Made by a program: the position numbers and the translations under genes | The notes under the pieces: generated by a model | What the model saw: only the letters and a program-made list of their open reading frames with translations | What the model was told of the DNA's origin: nothing | The model's database searches: none | Shown: piece after piece, positions 35,183 through 43,958 of the stretch | Layout of the letters: each line of letters begins with the position of its first letter | Position numbering within the stretch: position 1 is the first letter of the stretch | NCBI GenBank assembly: GCA_964457455.1 | Contig: CAYWJN010000008.1 | Span: 1 to 51,910 of the forward strand | Source of the DNA: JABMPU01 sp964457455 | Lineage (GTDB): Bacteria; Cloacimonadota; Cloacimonadia; Cloacimonadales; TCS61 | Reading direction: 5' to 3' | DNA length: 51,910 bases

Positions 35183-36340
35183 TTAAACAAAAAACTCTTT
35201 CAGTTTACTGAAAAAGGATTTATCCGGTCTCAATTTCTTTTCCGAATCAAATTTTCCCAATCTTTTTAAGAGTTCTTTTTCTTCTGAATTAAGCTTTGTG
35301 GGAGTTATAACCAGAACCTTCACATAAAGATCACCATGATAAACACTGTTCACGTGCGGTAAACCCTGGGATCTCAACCGAAATACTTTTCCGGATTGAG
35401 TTCCTGAAGGAATTTTCATTTTTACTTTTCCGGATAGAGTTGGACACAGGATTTCCGAACCTAGAGCTGCTTGCGAAAAGCTGATAGGATATTCACAAAT
35501 AAGGTTAGCATCGTTTCTTTCGAAGATCTTGTGCTCTCTTTCATGAACCAGAACGAGAATATCGCCATTTGTGCCACGTCTTTTACCGCGATTTCCCTGC
35601 CCTCTTAACCGAATATATTGTCCCTCAGATACTCCAGCAGGTATGTGTACATTTATGGTTTTTGTTTTGGGAACTCTACCTTCACCACTGCATTTAAGGC
35701 ATTTATTTTTTATGATTTTTCCCTCACCACGACACGAAGGGCAAGCTACAATTGTCTGCATATGACCAAATAAAGAACGAGTTGTCTGCATTACCTGACC
35801 CGAACCGTGACATTGATGACAGGTTTTCACTTCACCATCTGCAGAACCTGTTCCGTTGCAAGAATCACAAACATCTTTCACACTGATTTTTATCTTCTTA
35901 TCAATACCTTTGGAAATCTCCTCCAGAGTAAGCGAAATACTTATCTGAAGGTCTTCACCGCGATTACTTCTTCCCGAGCGAGATCTACCTCCAAAAGGAC
36001 TTCCACCAAAAAGAGATTCGAAAATACTGCCCAGTCCACCACTGCCAAAAATATCTGAAAAATCACTAGCATGGGTAAAATCACCCCAGGAAAATCCACC
36101 ACTGCCAAATGCACCTTCTAACCCGGCATGACCGAATTGATCATATCGTTGTTTTTTGTCTTTGTCAGAAAGAACTTCATAAGCTTCAGATGATTCTTTG
36201 AATTTTTCTTCAGCAGCTTTGTCATCTTTGTTTTTGTCTGGATGATATTTCATTGCCAGTTTTCTGTAAGCTTTTTTTATCTCAGAATCTGTGGCGTTTT
36301 TATTTACTCCCAGAACTTCATAATAATCTCTTTTTGCCAT
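35183..36340 (-). CDS. dnaJ: Chaperone DnaJ
   Basis: A 385-residue type I J protein. The J domain (1-68) has the HPD motif in KYHPDKNKDD. A Gly/Phe-rich segment follows (about 70-125). The zinc domain has four CxxCxGxG repeats: CDSCNGTG, CHQCHGSG, CPSCRGEG and CLKCSGEG. The C-terminal substrate-binding domains are complete. DnaJ delivers substrates to DnaK. It is the last gene of hrcA-grpE-dnaK-dnaJ, separated from dnaK by a 306-base repeat-rich spacer, so it might have its own promoter. Confidence 0.97.
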   Translation of the reverse strand: MAKRDYYEVLGVNKNATDSEIKKAYRKLAMKYHPDKNKDDKAAEEKFKESSEAYEVLSDKDKKQRYDQFGHAGLEGAFGSGGFSWGDFTHASDFSDIFGSGGLGSIFESLFGGSPFGGRSRSGRSNRGEDLQISISLTLEEISKGIDKKIKISVKDVCDSCNGTGSADGEVKTCHQCHGSGQVMQTTRSLFGHMQTIVACPSCRGEGKIIKNKCLKCSGEGRVPKTKTINVHIPAGVSEGQYIRLRGQGNRGKRRGTNGDILVLVHEREHKIFERNDANLICEYPISFSQAALGSEILCPTLSGKVKMKIPSGTQSGKVFRLRSQGLPHVNSVYHGDLYVKVLVITPTKLNSEEKELLKRLGKFDSEKKLRPDKSFFSKLKEFFV

Positions 36341-36646
36341 TGTTTTCCTTTAAAAAATTAAACCTTGAAAGGGTTTAGAAGTATTTTCTTCTTGCTAAAC
36401 CCTTTCATTGGTTTTCTATATTTATTTTCTGAAAAATTGAGTTAAGTTCGCTTTAGCTAACTTGACTTAAGTTTTCTAATCCATTGAAACATTTCAACTT
36501 AACTCAAGACTTCGTCTTAAGTCAAGTTTCCATTTTGTCTGAAAACAGCACTTTATGGATGGACTCTAATTAACCAGTTCAACTAATTCAACCTGTTAAC
36601 TAAAAAACTTCCCAAATCTTTGTCCCGAATGCTTTCGGGAGGTAAG
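36341..36646. repeat. Repeat-rich dnaK-dnaJ spacer
   Basis: This 306-base spacer holds no gene. It carries a family A palindrome (36361-36413), two linked hairpins (GAGTTAAGTT at 36439 with AACTTGACTT at 36459; and AAGACTTCGTCTT at 36506-36518 inside longer arms 36496-36528), and TCCCGAATGCTTTCGGGA at 36623-36640. The two linked hairpins share the words CTTGACTTAAG / CTTAAGTCAAG. Confidence 0.65.
36361..36413 (+). repeat. Imperfect palindrome, family A, copy 4
   Basis: Begins AACCTTGAAAGGGTTTAG, contains TTTTCTTCTTGCTA and ends ACCCTTTCATTGGTT. The arms pair with each other as in the copies at 3475, 3702 and 15347. Confidence 0.7.
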
Positions 36647-38626
36647 TTATTTATCCTCGTCTACAACCTCGAAATCAGCATCAACAGGACCTTCTTCTTT
36701 GGTTTCCTCCTGTTTCGGTTGACCACCCATTTTACTCGGGTCAAAACCTGCATCCTTCATATCCGGACCAGCTCCTGCACCTTGAGCAGCCTGTTGTTTC
36801 TGCATTTCTGCATAAATGATTTCACCGATTTTCTGAGCCTTTTTGGCAAGTTCGTCACGAACCGTTTCATATTCTTCTTTAGTAGCGGATTTTTTAGTGA
36901 GCTCTTCCAGTTTTTCTTTAGCTTCTTTAATAGCGTCTTCAACCGTCTTTTTCTCATCCGGAGATAATTTATCACCATATTCTCCCAGACTTTTTTCGGT
37001 TGAGAAGATCAGAGTATCGAGTTCGTTACGAGCAGTGATCGACTCTTTCTGCTTTTTATCTTCTTCTGCATGAGCTTCAGCATCTTTCACCATTCTTTCG
37101 ATTTCTTCTTCGCTCAAAGTTCCGGTTCTTTCAATTTTTATAGATTGTTCTTTTCCGGTTCCCTTATCCTGTGCATGAACATGTAAAATTCCATTGGCAT
37201 CGATATCAAAGGTAACTTCGATCTGAGGAAGACCACGTGGAGCTGCCGGAATACCTGTGAGTTCAAATCTGCCGAGAGTTCGGTTATCATTCGCCATAGA
37301 GCGTTCACCCTGAAGAACATGAATAGATACAGCGGGTTGGTTATCTGCTGCTGTTGAGAAAATCTGGCTTTTCTTGGTTGGAATTGTGGTATTTCTTTCT
37401 ATGAGGGTTGTCATCACAGCACCCAGAGTTTCAATGCCAAGAGAAAGCGGAGTTACATCCAGAAGGAGAATATCATTAAGATTCTCATCTCCAGCTAAAA
37501 TTCCACCTTGAATAGCTGCACCAACTGCAACAACTTCATCCGGATTAACCGACTGATTCGATTTCTTCTTAAAGAATTCCTCAACTGCGGCAACAACCGC
37601 AGGAATTCGCGTACTTCCACCCACAAGCAGAATTTCATCGACATCATTGACAGTAAGTTTGGCATCCCTCAAAGCCAGTTTACAAGGTTCAATAGAACGT
37701 GCGATTAATCCACTTGTCATCCTGTTGAACTGAGAAAGTGAGAGGTCTAAATTCAAGTGTTTCGGTCCGCTGGCATCTGCTGTAATAAAAGGCAGGTTGA
37801 TGTTGGTGGTTTGTGTACCGGAAAGCTCGATTTTAGCTTTTTCAGCAGCTTCTTTAATCCTTTGCAACGCCATTGGATCGTTTGAGATATCAATGCCTTC
37901 CTGTTTTTTGAATTCAGAAAGAATCCAATCCATGATTATCTTATCAAAGTCATCTCCACCGAGATGAGTATCTCCATTTGTTGAAAGCACTTCTACAACG
38001 CCTTCAGCAACTTCCAAAATTGAAATATCAAAAGTTCCGCCACCGAGATCATAAACTGCCACTTTCTCTTCCTTTTTGCTTTCCAAACCATAAGCAAGAG
38101 CTGCAGCAGTCGGTTCATTTATGATCCTTTTCACTTCCAGACCGGCAATTTTACCGGCATCTTTTGTTGCCTGTCTTTGAGCATCATTGAAATATGCAGG
38201 CACAGTAATTACTGCTTCTTCGATTTTACTGCCAAGATGAGCTTCAGCAGTTTCCTTCATTTTGGTGAGCACCATCGAAGAAATTTCCTGTGGAGTGTGA
38301 TCTTTGTTTTCCACATCAATATGAACTCTTACTTCGCCCATCTTCCCGCTTTTTACAGTGTAATTTACATTCTGAATTTCAGAACCTACTTCGTTGAGCT
38401 GCCTTCCCATAAATCTCTTGATGGATGAGATTGTATTTTTGGGATTTGTAACAGCTTGACGCTTTGCCAATTGACCCACCAATCTTTCCTTATCCTTTGT
38501 AAAAGCCACTACAGAAGGAGTTGTTCTGCTTCCTTCCGCACTTTGAATAACAACAGGTTTTCCACCTTCCATCACGCTTACGCAGGAATTTGTGGTTCCC
38601 AAATCTATTCCGATTATTTTACCCAT
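36647..38626 (-). CDS. dnaK: Chaperone DnaK (Hsp70)
   Basis: A 659-residue Hsp70 with all expected parts: the ATPase N-terminus IIGIDLGTTNSCVSVMEGG, AVITVPAYFNDAQRQATKDA (about 140-159), VYDLGGGTFDISILEV (about 192-207), LVGGSTRIPAV (about 340-350), the linker and beta domain with LLLDVTPLSLGIETLGAVMT, and the acidic tail ending EVVDEDK. It folds and refolds proteins with GrpE and DnaJ, both encoded in the same operon. It lacks no conserved residue that I can see. Confidence 0.98.
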   Translation of the reverse strand: MGKIIGIDLGTTNSCVSVMEGGKPVVIQSAEGSRTTPSVVAFTKDKERLVGQLAKRQAVTNPKNTISSIKRFMGRQLNEVGSEIQNVNYTVKSGKMGEVRVHIDVENKDHTPQEISSMVLTKMKETAEAHLGSKIEEAVITVPAYFNDAQRQATKDAGKIAGLEVKRIINEPTAAALAYGLESKKEEKVAVYDLGGGTFDISILEVAEGVVEVLSTNGDTHLGGDDFDKIIMDWILSEFKKQEGIDISNDPMALQRIKEAAEKAKIELSGTQTTNINLPFITADASGPKHLNLDLSLSQFNRMTSGLIARSIEPCKLALRDAKLTVNDVDEILLVGGSTRIPAVVAAVEEFFKKKSNQSVNPDEVVAVGAAIQGGILAGDENLNDILLLDVTPLSLGIETLGAVMTTLIERNTTIPTKKSQIFSTAADNQPAVSIHVLQGERSMANDNRTLGRFELTGIPAAPRGLPQIEVTFDIDANGILHVHAQDKGTGKEQSIKIERTGTLSEEEIERMVKDAEAHAEEDKKQKESITARNELDTLIFSTEKSLGEYGDKLSPDEKKTVEDAIKEAKEKLEELTKKSATKEEYETVRDELAKKAQKIGEIIYAEMQKQQAAQGAGAGPDMKDAGFDPSKMGGQPKQEETKEEGPVDADFEVVDEDK

Positions 38627-38735
38627 TTTTCCTCCTTGTCACGGCAAAGTTCCGAAGGCTTTCGGCACGAAGCCGGACATATATTTTTTTATTTTTTTTC
38701 AACTTAAATCAAATCGAGTTGAAACTTGCCCAAAC

Positions 38736-39287
38736 TCAAGTTTTAGTATTTTTTATTGGTTTTTCCCCGTTTGAAACGGCAACTCTTGTAGCTCGAATTA
38801 CTTTTTCATTCATCAAATATCCATTTTGGATTACAGCTACGATTTTGTTTTCTTCCAGATCGGAAGGAATGTGTGCTAAAGCTTCATGATAATTGGGATC
38901 AAATTCTTTTTCCAAAGCATCAATTTTGGAAACTCCTTCCTTTTTAAGAACATTCTCCAATTGCTGATAAATCAGATCTATTCCCTTTTTAAATGACTTT
39001 AAATTTTGTTTTTTATTTTCAGGATGAAGAGCTCTTTCAAAATTATCCACAACATCACAAAGTTCTAAAACCAATCTTTCAGTAGCGTTTTTGATCCAGC
39101 CGGATTTTTCCTCGAAGGAACGTCGCCGAAAATTATCAAATTCTGCAGCAGTTCGTATCCATTTATCTTTTATCTCTTCATTTTCCTTTTGCAATAAAGC
39201 ATATTTTTCTTTCAAAGTTAACCTTTTTTCTTCCGTTTTTTTTTCCTTTTTTTCAACTTCAATTTTATCTTTTTTATTTTCTGTCAT
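38736..39287 (-). CDS. grpE: Nucleotide exchange factor GrpE
   Basis: A 183-residue protein with a lysine/glutamate-rich N-terminal coil (1-50), the long helix with RTAAEFDNFRRRSFEEK (about 45-61), and the C-terminal beta domain with FDPNYHEALAHI (about 131-142) and LMNEKVIRATRVAVSNG. It releases ADP from DnaK. Its start overlaps the hrcA stop by 14 bases. The 109-base spacer to dnaK holds a hairpin, CCGAAGGCTTTCGG. Confidence 0.95.
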   Translation of the reverse strand: MTENKKDKIEVEKKEKKTEEKRLTLKEKYALLQKENEEIKDKWIRTAAEFDNFRRRSFEEKSGWIKNATERLVLELCDVVDNFERALHPENKKQNLKSFKKGIDLIYQQLENVLKKEGVSKIDALEKEFDPNYHEALAHIPSDLEENKIVAVIQNGYLMNEKVIRATRVAVSNGEKPIKNTKT

Positions 39288-40332
39288 TTTGAGGTACCAT
39301 CATTCCCTTTTTTGTGGTTTTTGTAATTATCCTGGCAATCTCTTTTATGATCGGAATGTTCTTCCTGTAATCCATCCTAACAGGACCAAGAACACCCAGA
39401 AACCCCGGAATTCCAAAAATCTCATATTTAGCATAAATAAGCGAATAATTTGCCAGTTCAGGCTGTCCCAAATCTTCTCCAAGAAGAAAGTTCAAAGAAT
39501 CTTTAGAATCATATTTCTGCATAATTCTAACCAGATGATCCTGACGCTGGATAAAACCCAGAAAAGTTAAAATCGAGCTTTTATCATCAAATTCCGGTTG
39601 TTCCAGAAAACTTATATTTCCATCAAAATGAATGAAATAGCTGCTAATTTCCGTGATCGCATTATTAAGCTCATCCAGAAAAAGTCTGAGAAGTGTGTTT
39701 TCTTCTGTTACCTGGTCAGATACTTCATCCAAATATTTATTTTGAATATCATAAAGCTGCAATCCCACAAACTCATCATTAACGTAGCGAACTATAGCTC
39801 TCAACTGCTGTTCGCCGATGCTATGATCACACTTTAAAATCACGGTTTTATCCAATCCTGAATCCAAACTGACCACAAAAAGAAACTTATCGGAAGAAAT
39901 CTTGAAAACATCTAATTTATCCAGGTATCCATAAGAAACTTCCGGTTCTGCCACAAAGCTTAATTGGTCGGTTTCTCTTGCTAAAAGCTGCATTATGTAA
40001 TGAAGAGCCAAAGGTGTATCGCGATAATTTTTTACTATAATTTCACGCAATAAATCTGTTTTCTCATACTCAGAATTTCCAACTTCCTGCATAATTTTAT
40101 CAATATATTTTCTATAACCTTTTATGGTTGGAACTCTTCCGGCTGAGGTGTGAGGTTGGTAAATCAGGTTATTTTTTTCAAGCTTATTCAGATCAATCCG
40201 AATCGTGGCAGGACTGGCGTCTTTGATATATTTTTCACTTATAAGTTTGGATGAAACAGGTTCCACAGATTGGATGTATTCTTCAATCAAATAAGAGAGA
40301 ACCTTTTCCTGTCTGATTATATTCTTCTTCAT
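39274..40332 (-). CDS. hrcA: Heat-inducible transcription repressor HrcA
   Basis: A 352-residue repressor. An N-terminal winged helix has the family pattern SVEPVSSKLISEKY, SPATIRIDLNKLEKNNLIYQ and PHTSAGRVPTIKGYRKYID; the C-terminal half is the HrcA dimer domain. The ATG at 40332 follows AAGGA; a start 17 codons upstream would begin inside the operator. HrcA binds CIRCE operators to repress heat-shock genes, and CIRCE-like sites lie upstream of this gene, so it is autoregulated. Confidence 0.95.
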   Translation of the reverse strand: MKKNIIRQEKVLSYLIEEYIQSVEPVSSKLISEKYIKDASPATIRIDLNKLEKNNLIYQPHTSAGRVPTIKGYRKYIDKIMQEVGNSEYEKTDLLREIIVKNYRDTPLALHYIMQLLARETDQLSFVAEPEVSYGYLDKLDVFKISSDKFLFVVSLDSGLDKTVILKCDHSIGEQQLRAIVRYVNDEFVGLQLYDIQNKYLDEVSDQVTEENTLLRLFLDELNNAITEISSYFIHFDGNISFLEQPEFDDKSSILTFLGFIQRQDHLVRIMQKYDSKDSLNFLLGEDLGQPELANYSLIYAKYEIFGIPGFLGVLGPVRMDYRKNIPIIKEIARIITKTTKKGMMVPQNDRK

Positions 40333-40346
40333 TTCAAATCCTTCTT

Positions 40347-40373
40347 TTAGCACTCCAAATATATTACTGCTAA
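40347..40373 (-). promoter_or_regulatory. CIRCE operator, downstream copy
   Basis: TTAGCACTC, a 9-base spacer, then TACTGCTAA (GAGTGCTAA is the consensus, 7 of 9 match). It lies 15 bases before the hrcA ATG, so HrcA bound here would block the start of the transcript. Confidence 0.85.
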
Positions 40374-40381
40374 CAAAAGAC

Positions 40382-40409
40382 AATTTAATTCAAAAAGGTA
40401 AATTGTCAA
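40382..40409 (-). promoter_or_regulatory. Promoter of hrcA-grpE-dnaK-dnaJ
   Basis: On the minus strand TTGACA (40404-40409), a 16-base spacer and TAAATT (40382-40387). The -35 box overlaps the upstream CIRCE-like site and the downstream CIRCE follows the -10 box. Confidence 0.7.
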
Positions 40410-40429
40410 TCTAAATCTCAGAGTGCTAA
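40403..40429 (-). promoter_or_regulatory. CIRCE-like operator, upstream degenerate copy
   Basis: On the minus strand a perfect TTAGCACTC half-site (40421-40429), a 9-base spacer, then GATTGACAA, which matches GAGTGCTAA at 6 of 9 positions and contains the -35 box. Confidence 0.55.
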
Positions 40430-40479
40430 CTTTTGAAGGATTGAGATATTATTTGTGTGATTTTGTTTTGGAAAAGTGG

Positions 40480-41361
40480 TTAAAATATTTCTAATTGTTC
40501 GGAAGTATCTTTTTGGAAAGAAATAATTCGTTTTGAAATTCCGTATTTTTTACAAAGTTCATCGAAAGTTTGTTTCAGTTTGGAATAATTATTTACAGAG
40601 CACTGGTAATTATTACCAAATTTATGAATATATTTCTGTTTAAGTCCGGGAAAATATTCGTCGAGTTTTTTGTAATAATAGGTTCTTTGTCTATCCCGCA
40701 AAGTCATGCCGAACGAAGGAATAATGTATTTTACTCCGTTTCTATGTGCTTTCTCTATGATGCCGGTTATGTTCTCTACATTATCTTGGATAAAAGGCAG
40801 GATCGGCATCATCACGATACCAACTAAAATACCATTGTCAGAAAGCTTTTTCATCGCTTTGAAACGTTCGGATGGAATAGGAGCGCCAGGTTCAAGAATC
40901 TTTGCCAGTTCATCATCTGCTGTTGTGATAGTGAAACTGATAGCAGCATAAACCCTATTTATCTTTTTCAGGATTTCCAGGTCTTTCAACACCAGATTAC
41001 TTTTAGTAATAATATGAACAGGAAAACGGAATTCCGCAATAATCTCAAGACATTTGCCGGTGAGATTGTATTCCGTTTCTAAAGGCATGTAAGGATCATT
41101 CATCGCGCCTAAACCGATTGTACTTTTTATGCGTTTGGAAGCCAGTTCTTTTCGCAGGAGTTCCACTGCATTTTCCTTTATAAGAATTTCATTCTGAAAA
41201 TTTTCGATTTGATAGCATTCGCTGCGTGTATCGCAATAGATGCACTGATGCTGGCAACCACGATAAAGGTTCATGTTGTATTTCAATCCAAACCAATTAT
41301 CAGGTTGCTTTAAGTGGGAAAGGAGGGTTTTGGCTTGGATGGGTGTGAATTTATTTATCAT
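40480..41361 (-). CDS. SPL-family radical SAM protein
   Basis: A 293-residue radical SAM enzyme of the spore-photoproduct-lyase-like family. The cluster motif is CQHQCIYC (about 36-43, CX3CX2C), preceded by NMNLYRGC and followed by the family's LGAMNDPYMPLE (about 94-105) and TKSNLVLKDLEIL (about 129-141). The family repairs DNA in spore formers but most members, including this one, have no known substrate. No other spore gene is seen. Its start overlaps the rarA stop by 11 bases, so it is in an operon with rarA. Confidence 0.85.
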   Translation of the reverse strand: MINKFTPIQAKTLLSHLKQPDNWFGLKYNMNLYRGCQHQCIYCDTRSECYQIENFQNEILIKENAVELLRKELASKRIKSTIGLGAMNDPYMPLETEYNLTGKCLEIIAEFRFPVHIITKSNLVLKDLEILKKINRVYAAISFTITTADDELAKILEPGAPIPSERFKAMKKLSDNGILVGIVMMPILPFIQDNVENITGIIEKAHRNGVKYIIPSFGMTLRDRQRTYYYKKLDEYFPGLKQKYIHKFGNNYQCSVNNYSKLKQTFDELCKKYGISKRIISFQKDTSEQLEIF

Positions 41362-42673
41362 CTTTGTTTCGTTCTTCCCTCAATTTCTTCCACCAATCCA
41401 ACCGTTTCTTAATCTCTTTTTCAAAACCAAATTTAGATGGTTGATAATAAGTTTTCTCACCCATCTTATCAGGGAAATAATTCTGATAAGAATAAGCATC
41501 TTCATATTGATGCGAATACTTGTAATCTTTCCCATATTCCAGGTCTTTCATCAGTTGTGTGGGAGCATTGCGGATATGAAGCGGAACACCGAGATGGCTG
41601 GTTTTCTGCGCATCTGAAGCAGCTTTTTTGTAGGCAGTGTATAATGCATTACTCTTTGGAGCAGTTGCCAGGTAAACCACGAGTTGAGCAAGATGAACAT
41701 TTGCTTCCGGCATTCCCAAAAAGTGAACTGCATCCTTCACAGCAATTGCCTGAACCAGAGCATTCGGGTCAGCAAGTCCAACATCTTCGGAAGCAAACCG
41801 CACCAAACGACGGGCAACATAAAGCGGGTCTTCACCAGCTTCCAGCATTCTTGCCAGCCAGTAAAGTCCAGCTTGAGGATCGCTGCCACGCAAAGATTTA
41901 TGTAAAGCAGAAATCACATTGTAATGTTCTTCCCTATCTTTATCGTAAAACATGGCTTTGCGGCTGAGAATTTTGGAGATGAACTTCACATCTATTTTTT
42001 GATCTTTCTTTGCATTTCTGAAAATGCTTTCCAGGTAGTTCAATGCTTTGCGAGCATCACCACTGCTGAGTTCTGCCAAATAGGGAATACAATTTTTATC
42101 GAATTCGAACTTCGTTTCCTCAACCTTCAAAGCATGATTGATAATGCTGATAATATCTTCATCGGAAAGCTGTTCCAACACGAATACCTGGCAGCGGGAA
42201 AGAAGAGGAGAGATAATTTCAAAGGAGGGATTTTCTGTGGTGGCTCCTATCAGGATAACAGCTCCTGATTCAACATAATGAAGGAAAGCATCCTGCTGAG
42301 ATTTATTGAAACGGTGAATTTCATCAATAAAAAGAATGGTGGTTTTGTTCTTATCTTTGAGGTTGTATTCTGCTTCCTTCATTACAGCTTTCACATCTTT
42401 GATGCTGGAAAGCACAGCACTGAAAGCAATAAACCTACTGGATGCCTTTCTCTCAATGAGTCGAGCAATAGTAGTTTTTCCTGTGCCAGGCGGACCCCAC
42501 AAAATAAATGAACTGTAATTATCGGTTTTTATCATATTCCTCAGAAGAGAGCCTTGTTTTAGAATTTTTTCCTGTCCGTAAATCTCATCTAAAGATTGCG
42601 GACGGATCATTTCTGCCAGCGGGATATTAGTCGGTTTTGTTCCTTTATCAAAAAGAGAAAATTGGTCGGACAT
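41351..42673 (-). CDS. rarA: Replication-associated recombination protein RarA (MgsA)
   Basis: A 440-residue AAA+ ATPase. PLAEMIRPQSLDEIYGQ is the family start. Walker A is WGPPGTGKTTIA (about 58-69), Walker B is ILFIDEIHRFNKSQQD (about 113-128), and sensor 1 is ATTENPSFEI. The C-terminal part has the family tetramer domain with GSDPQAGLYWLARML (about 257-271). RarA loads at stalled forks with SSB. AAGGAA precedes the ATG. It lies 139 bases from the lipid kinase, with two repeat fragments between. Confidence 0.95.
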   Translation of the reverse strand: MSDQFSLFDKGTKPTNIPLAEMIRPQSLDEIYGQEKILKQGSLLRNMIKTDNYSSFILWGPPGTGKTTIARLIERKASSRFIAFSAVLSSIKDVKAVMKEAEYNLKDKNKTTILFIDEIHRFNKSQQDAFLHYVESGAVILIGATTENPSFEIISPLLSRCQVFVLEQLSDEDIISIINHALKVEETKFEFDKNCIPYLAELSSGDARKALNYLESIFRNAKKDQKIDVKFISKILSRKAMFYDKDREEHYNVISALHKSLRGSDPQAGLYWLARMLEAGEDPLYVARRLVRFASEDVGLADPNALVQAIAVKDAVHFLGMPEANVHLAQLVVYLATAPKSNALYTAYKKAASDAQKTSHLGVPLHIRNAPTQLMKDLEYGKDYKYSHQYEDAYSYQNYFPDKMGEKTYYQPSKFGFEKEIKKRLDWWKKLREERNKDDK

Positions 42674-42777
42674 AATTTTTCCTTAATTGCCACAAAAAGG
42701 CACAAGAATCATAATAATTTTCTAATCGTAATCGACAAACTTCACAAATCCTGGAGATTTGTTAAGTTTCCAAATTC

Positions 42778-42811
42778 AACCATTGCGAAGGTTTCCAACC
42801 ATTCGCAAGGT
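42778..42811. repeat. CCATTGCGAAGG / CCATTCGCAAGG hairpin
   Basis: The same pair of units as at 400-435, separated by eight bases, with core TTGCGAA / TTCGCAA that can pair. It lies just beyond the 3' end of the lipid kinase gene. Confidence 0.7.
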
Positions 42812-42812
42812 C

Positions 42813-43727
42813 TCAACATATCAAATTTATTTTTTTTGGAAGCAATTCTATCTTAAGATGTTTTGGATTCTTCAAATCCGGAATCTCACCATCAAAATAT
42901 ACAGGAAGTTTTTCCTCAGAACTAATCTCTACAAAATTGCTTCTCTTGATTGTAACTTCCGGCTCTTTAAGGTGGTTCCCGGGAATCACTGAGGGTAAAA
43001 CTTTTAAGACCCTTCTACGAGTAATTTTATCGATAAAACACAGGTCAAAAACACCGTCATCAGCTTTGGCATCCGGTGTCAATTGAAATCCGCTACCACT
43101 AAAACGACAGTTGCCAACTGTTAACATCAATAATTCAGAATCGATTTCCTCATCCGAAATTTTCACTTTCATCTTATAGGATTTATTTTGGAATAATGTT
43201 AAAAGAACGGCAAAGAGATATCGTGGCATTCCATTCAAATATTTGATCTTCCTTGAGTTTTCTGCAACCTTGGCATCAAAGCCAATTCCCAATGCATTCC
43301 CGAAATAAAAGTTTTCAATTTTTCCAACATCAACTAAAGTTGTTTTTCCCCTGGTTAAAACTTCGAGTGCTTTTTCGAGAGTGTGTGGAATATGGAAATA
43401 ATGGGCAAAATCATTTCCTCCGCCTTTTGGTATAATTCCCAATAAAACAGATTCACTCTTATTGGAGAGCATTATGCCATTCAGAACTTCATTTACAGTG
43501 CCATCTCCTCCTGTTGCCACAATCTTCCTATATCCGCGCTTTATTGCATCGCGTGCAAGTGTTATTGCGTGTCTTGGTGCTTTTGTAATTTCGATTTCAA
43601 AATTCAAATTATGCTCATTTAATCTGTTAATCAATCCTGTTACTTTACGTCCGGTTTTTCCTCTACCAGCTGTTGTATTCACAATGAAAAAATACTTTTC
43701 TCTCCTACTTCTATGAATAATTTGCAT
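42813..43727 (-). CDS. Diacylglycerol/lipid kinase family protein
   Basis: A 304-residue protein of the DAGK catalytic family. Visible motifs: FIVNTTAGRGKTGRKV near the start, ATGGDGTVNEVLNGI (about 69-83) with the nucleotide loop, and LGIIPKGGGNDFAHYF (about 94-109). The C-terminal half has the FDGEIP-like beta domain (VYFDGEIPDLK). It would phosphorylate a lipid alcohol, possibly diacylglycerol, but the substrate class cannot be read from sequence. The ATG at 43727 follows AGGAG; an earlier start in the same frame would add 18 basic residues. Confidence 0.88.
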   Translation of the reverse strand: MQIIHRSRREKYFFIVNTTAGRGKTGRKVTGLINRLNEHNLNFEIEITKAPRHAITLARDAIKRGYRKIVATGGDGTVNEVLNGIMLSNKSESVLLGIIPKGGGNDFAHYFHIPHTLEKALEVLTRGKTTLVDVGKIENFYFGNALGIGFDAKVAENSRKIKYLNGMPRYLFAVLLTLFQNKSYKMKVKISDEEIDSELLMLTVGNCRFSGSGFQLTPDAKADDGVFDLCFIDKITRRRVLKVLPSVIPGNHLKEPEVTIKRSNFVEISSEEKLPVYFDGEIPDLKNPKHLKIELLPKKINLIC

Positions 43728-43785
43728 TCGATGTCTCCTTTTTTTTACTTCATTTTCGTTCCTTCTTCCAATCCGTTTCATCTCG

Positions 43786-43930
43786 TTCCCAAGATTTTCT
43801 TGGGAATGCTGATTTAATAAAAAGTTACACTTTGTAATCTTCCTCGATTACAATATGTCTGTTTCTTTTGATTTACTAAATCAAAATGAAATTTTGAAGA
43901 TAATTGTGTTCCCAAATACAATTTAGGAAC
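43786..43930. repeat. Two GTTCCCAA / TTGGGAAC hairpins
   Basis: TTCCCAAGA / TCTTGGGAA at 43786-43806 and GTTCCCAAAT / ATTTAGGAAC at 43908-43930. They lie in the 231-base spacer between rsmI and the lipid kinase gene and resemble the hairpin at 10510-10533. Confidence 0.6.
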
Positions 43931-43958
43931 AAGATCGATCCTCTTCTCAGCAAGAAGT

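Noticed and set aside
36620..37073. Phenylalanine- or serine-rich plus-strand ORFs inside dnaK
   Set aside because: They are antisense shadows of the conserved dnaK tail.
40480..41361. Radical SAM protein as the missing AmmeMemoRadiSam partner
   Set aside because: Its motifs (CX3CX2C within LYRGCQHQC, LGAMNDPYMPLE) belong to the SPL-like family, and it lies in an operon with rarA.
41437..41967. 176-codon plus-strand ORF opposite rarA
   Set aside because: It lies wholly within the well-supported rarA gene and gives a composition unlike any protein in the window.
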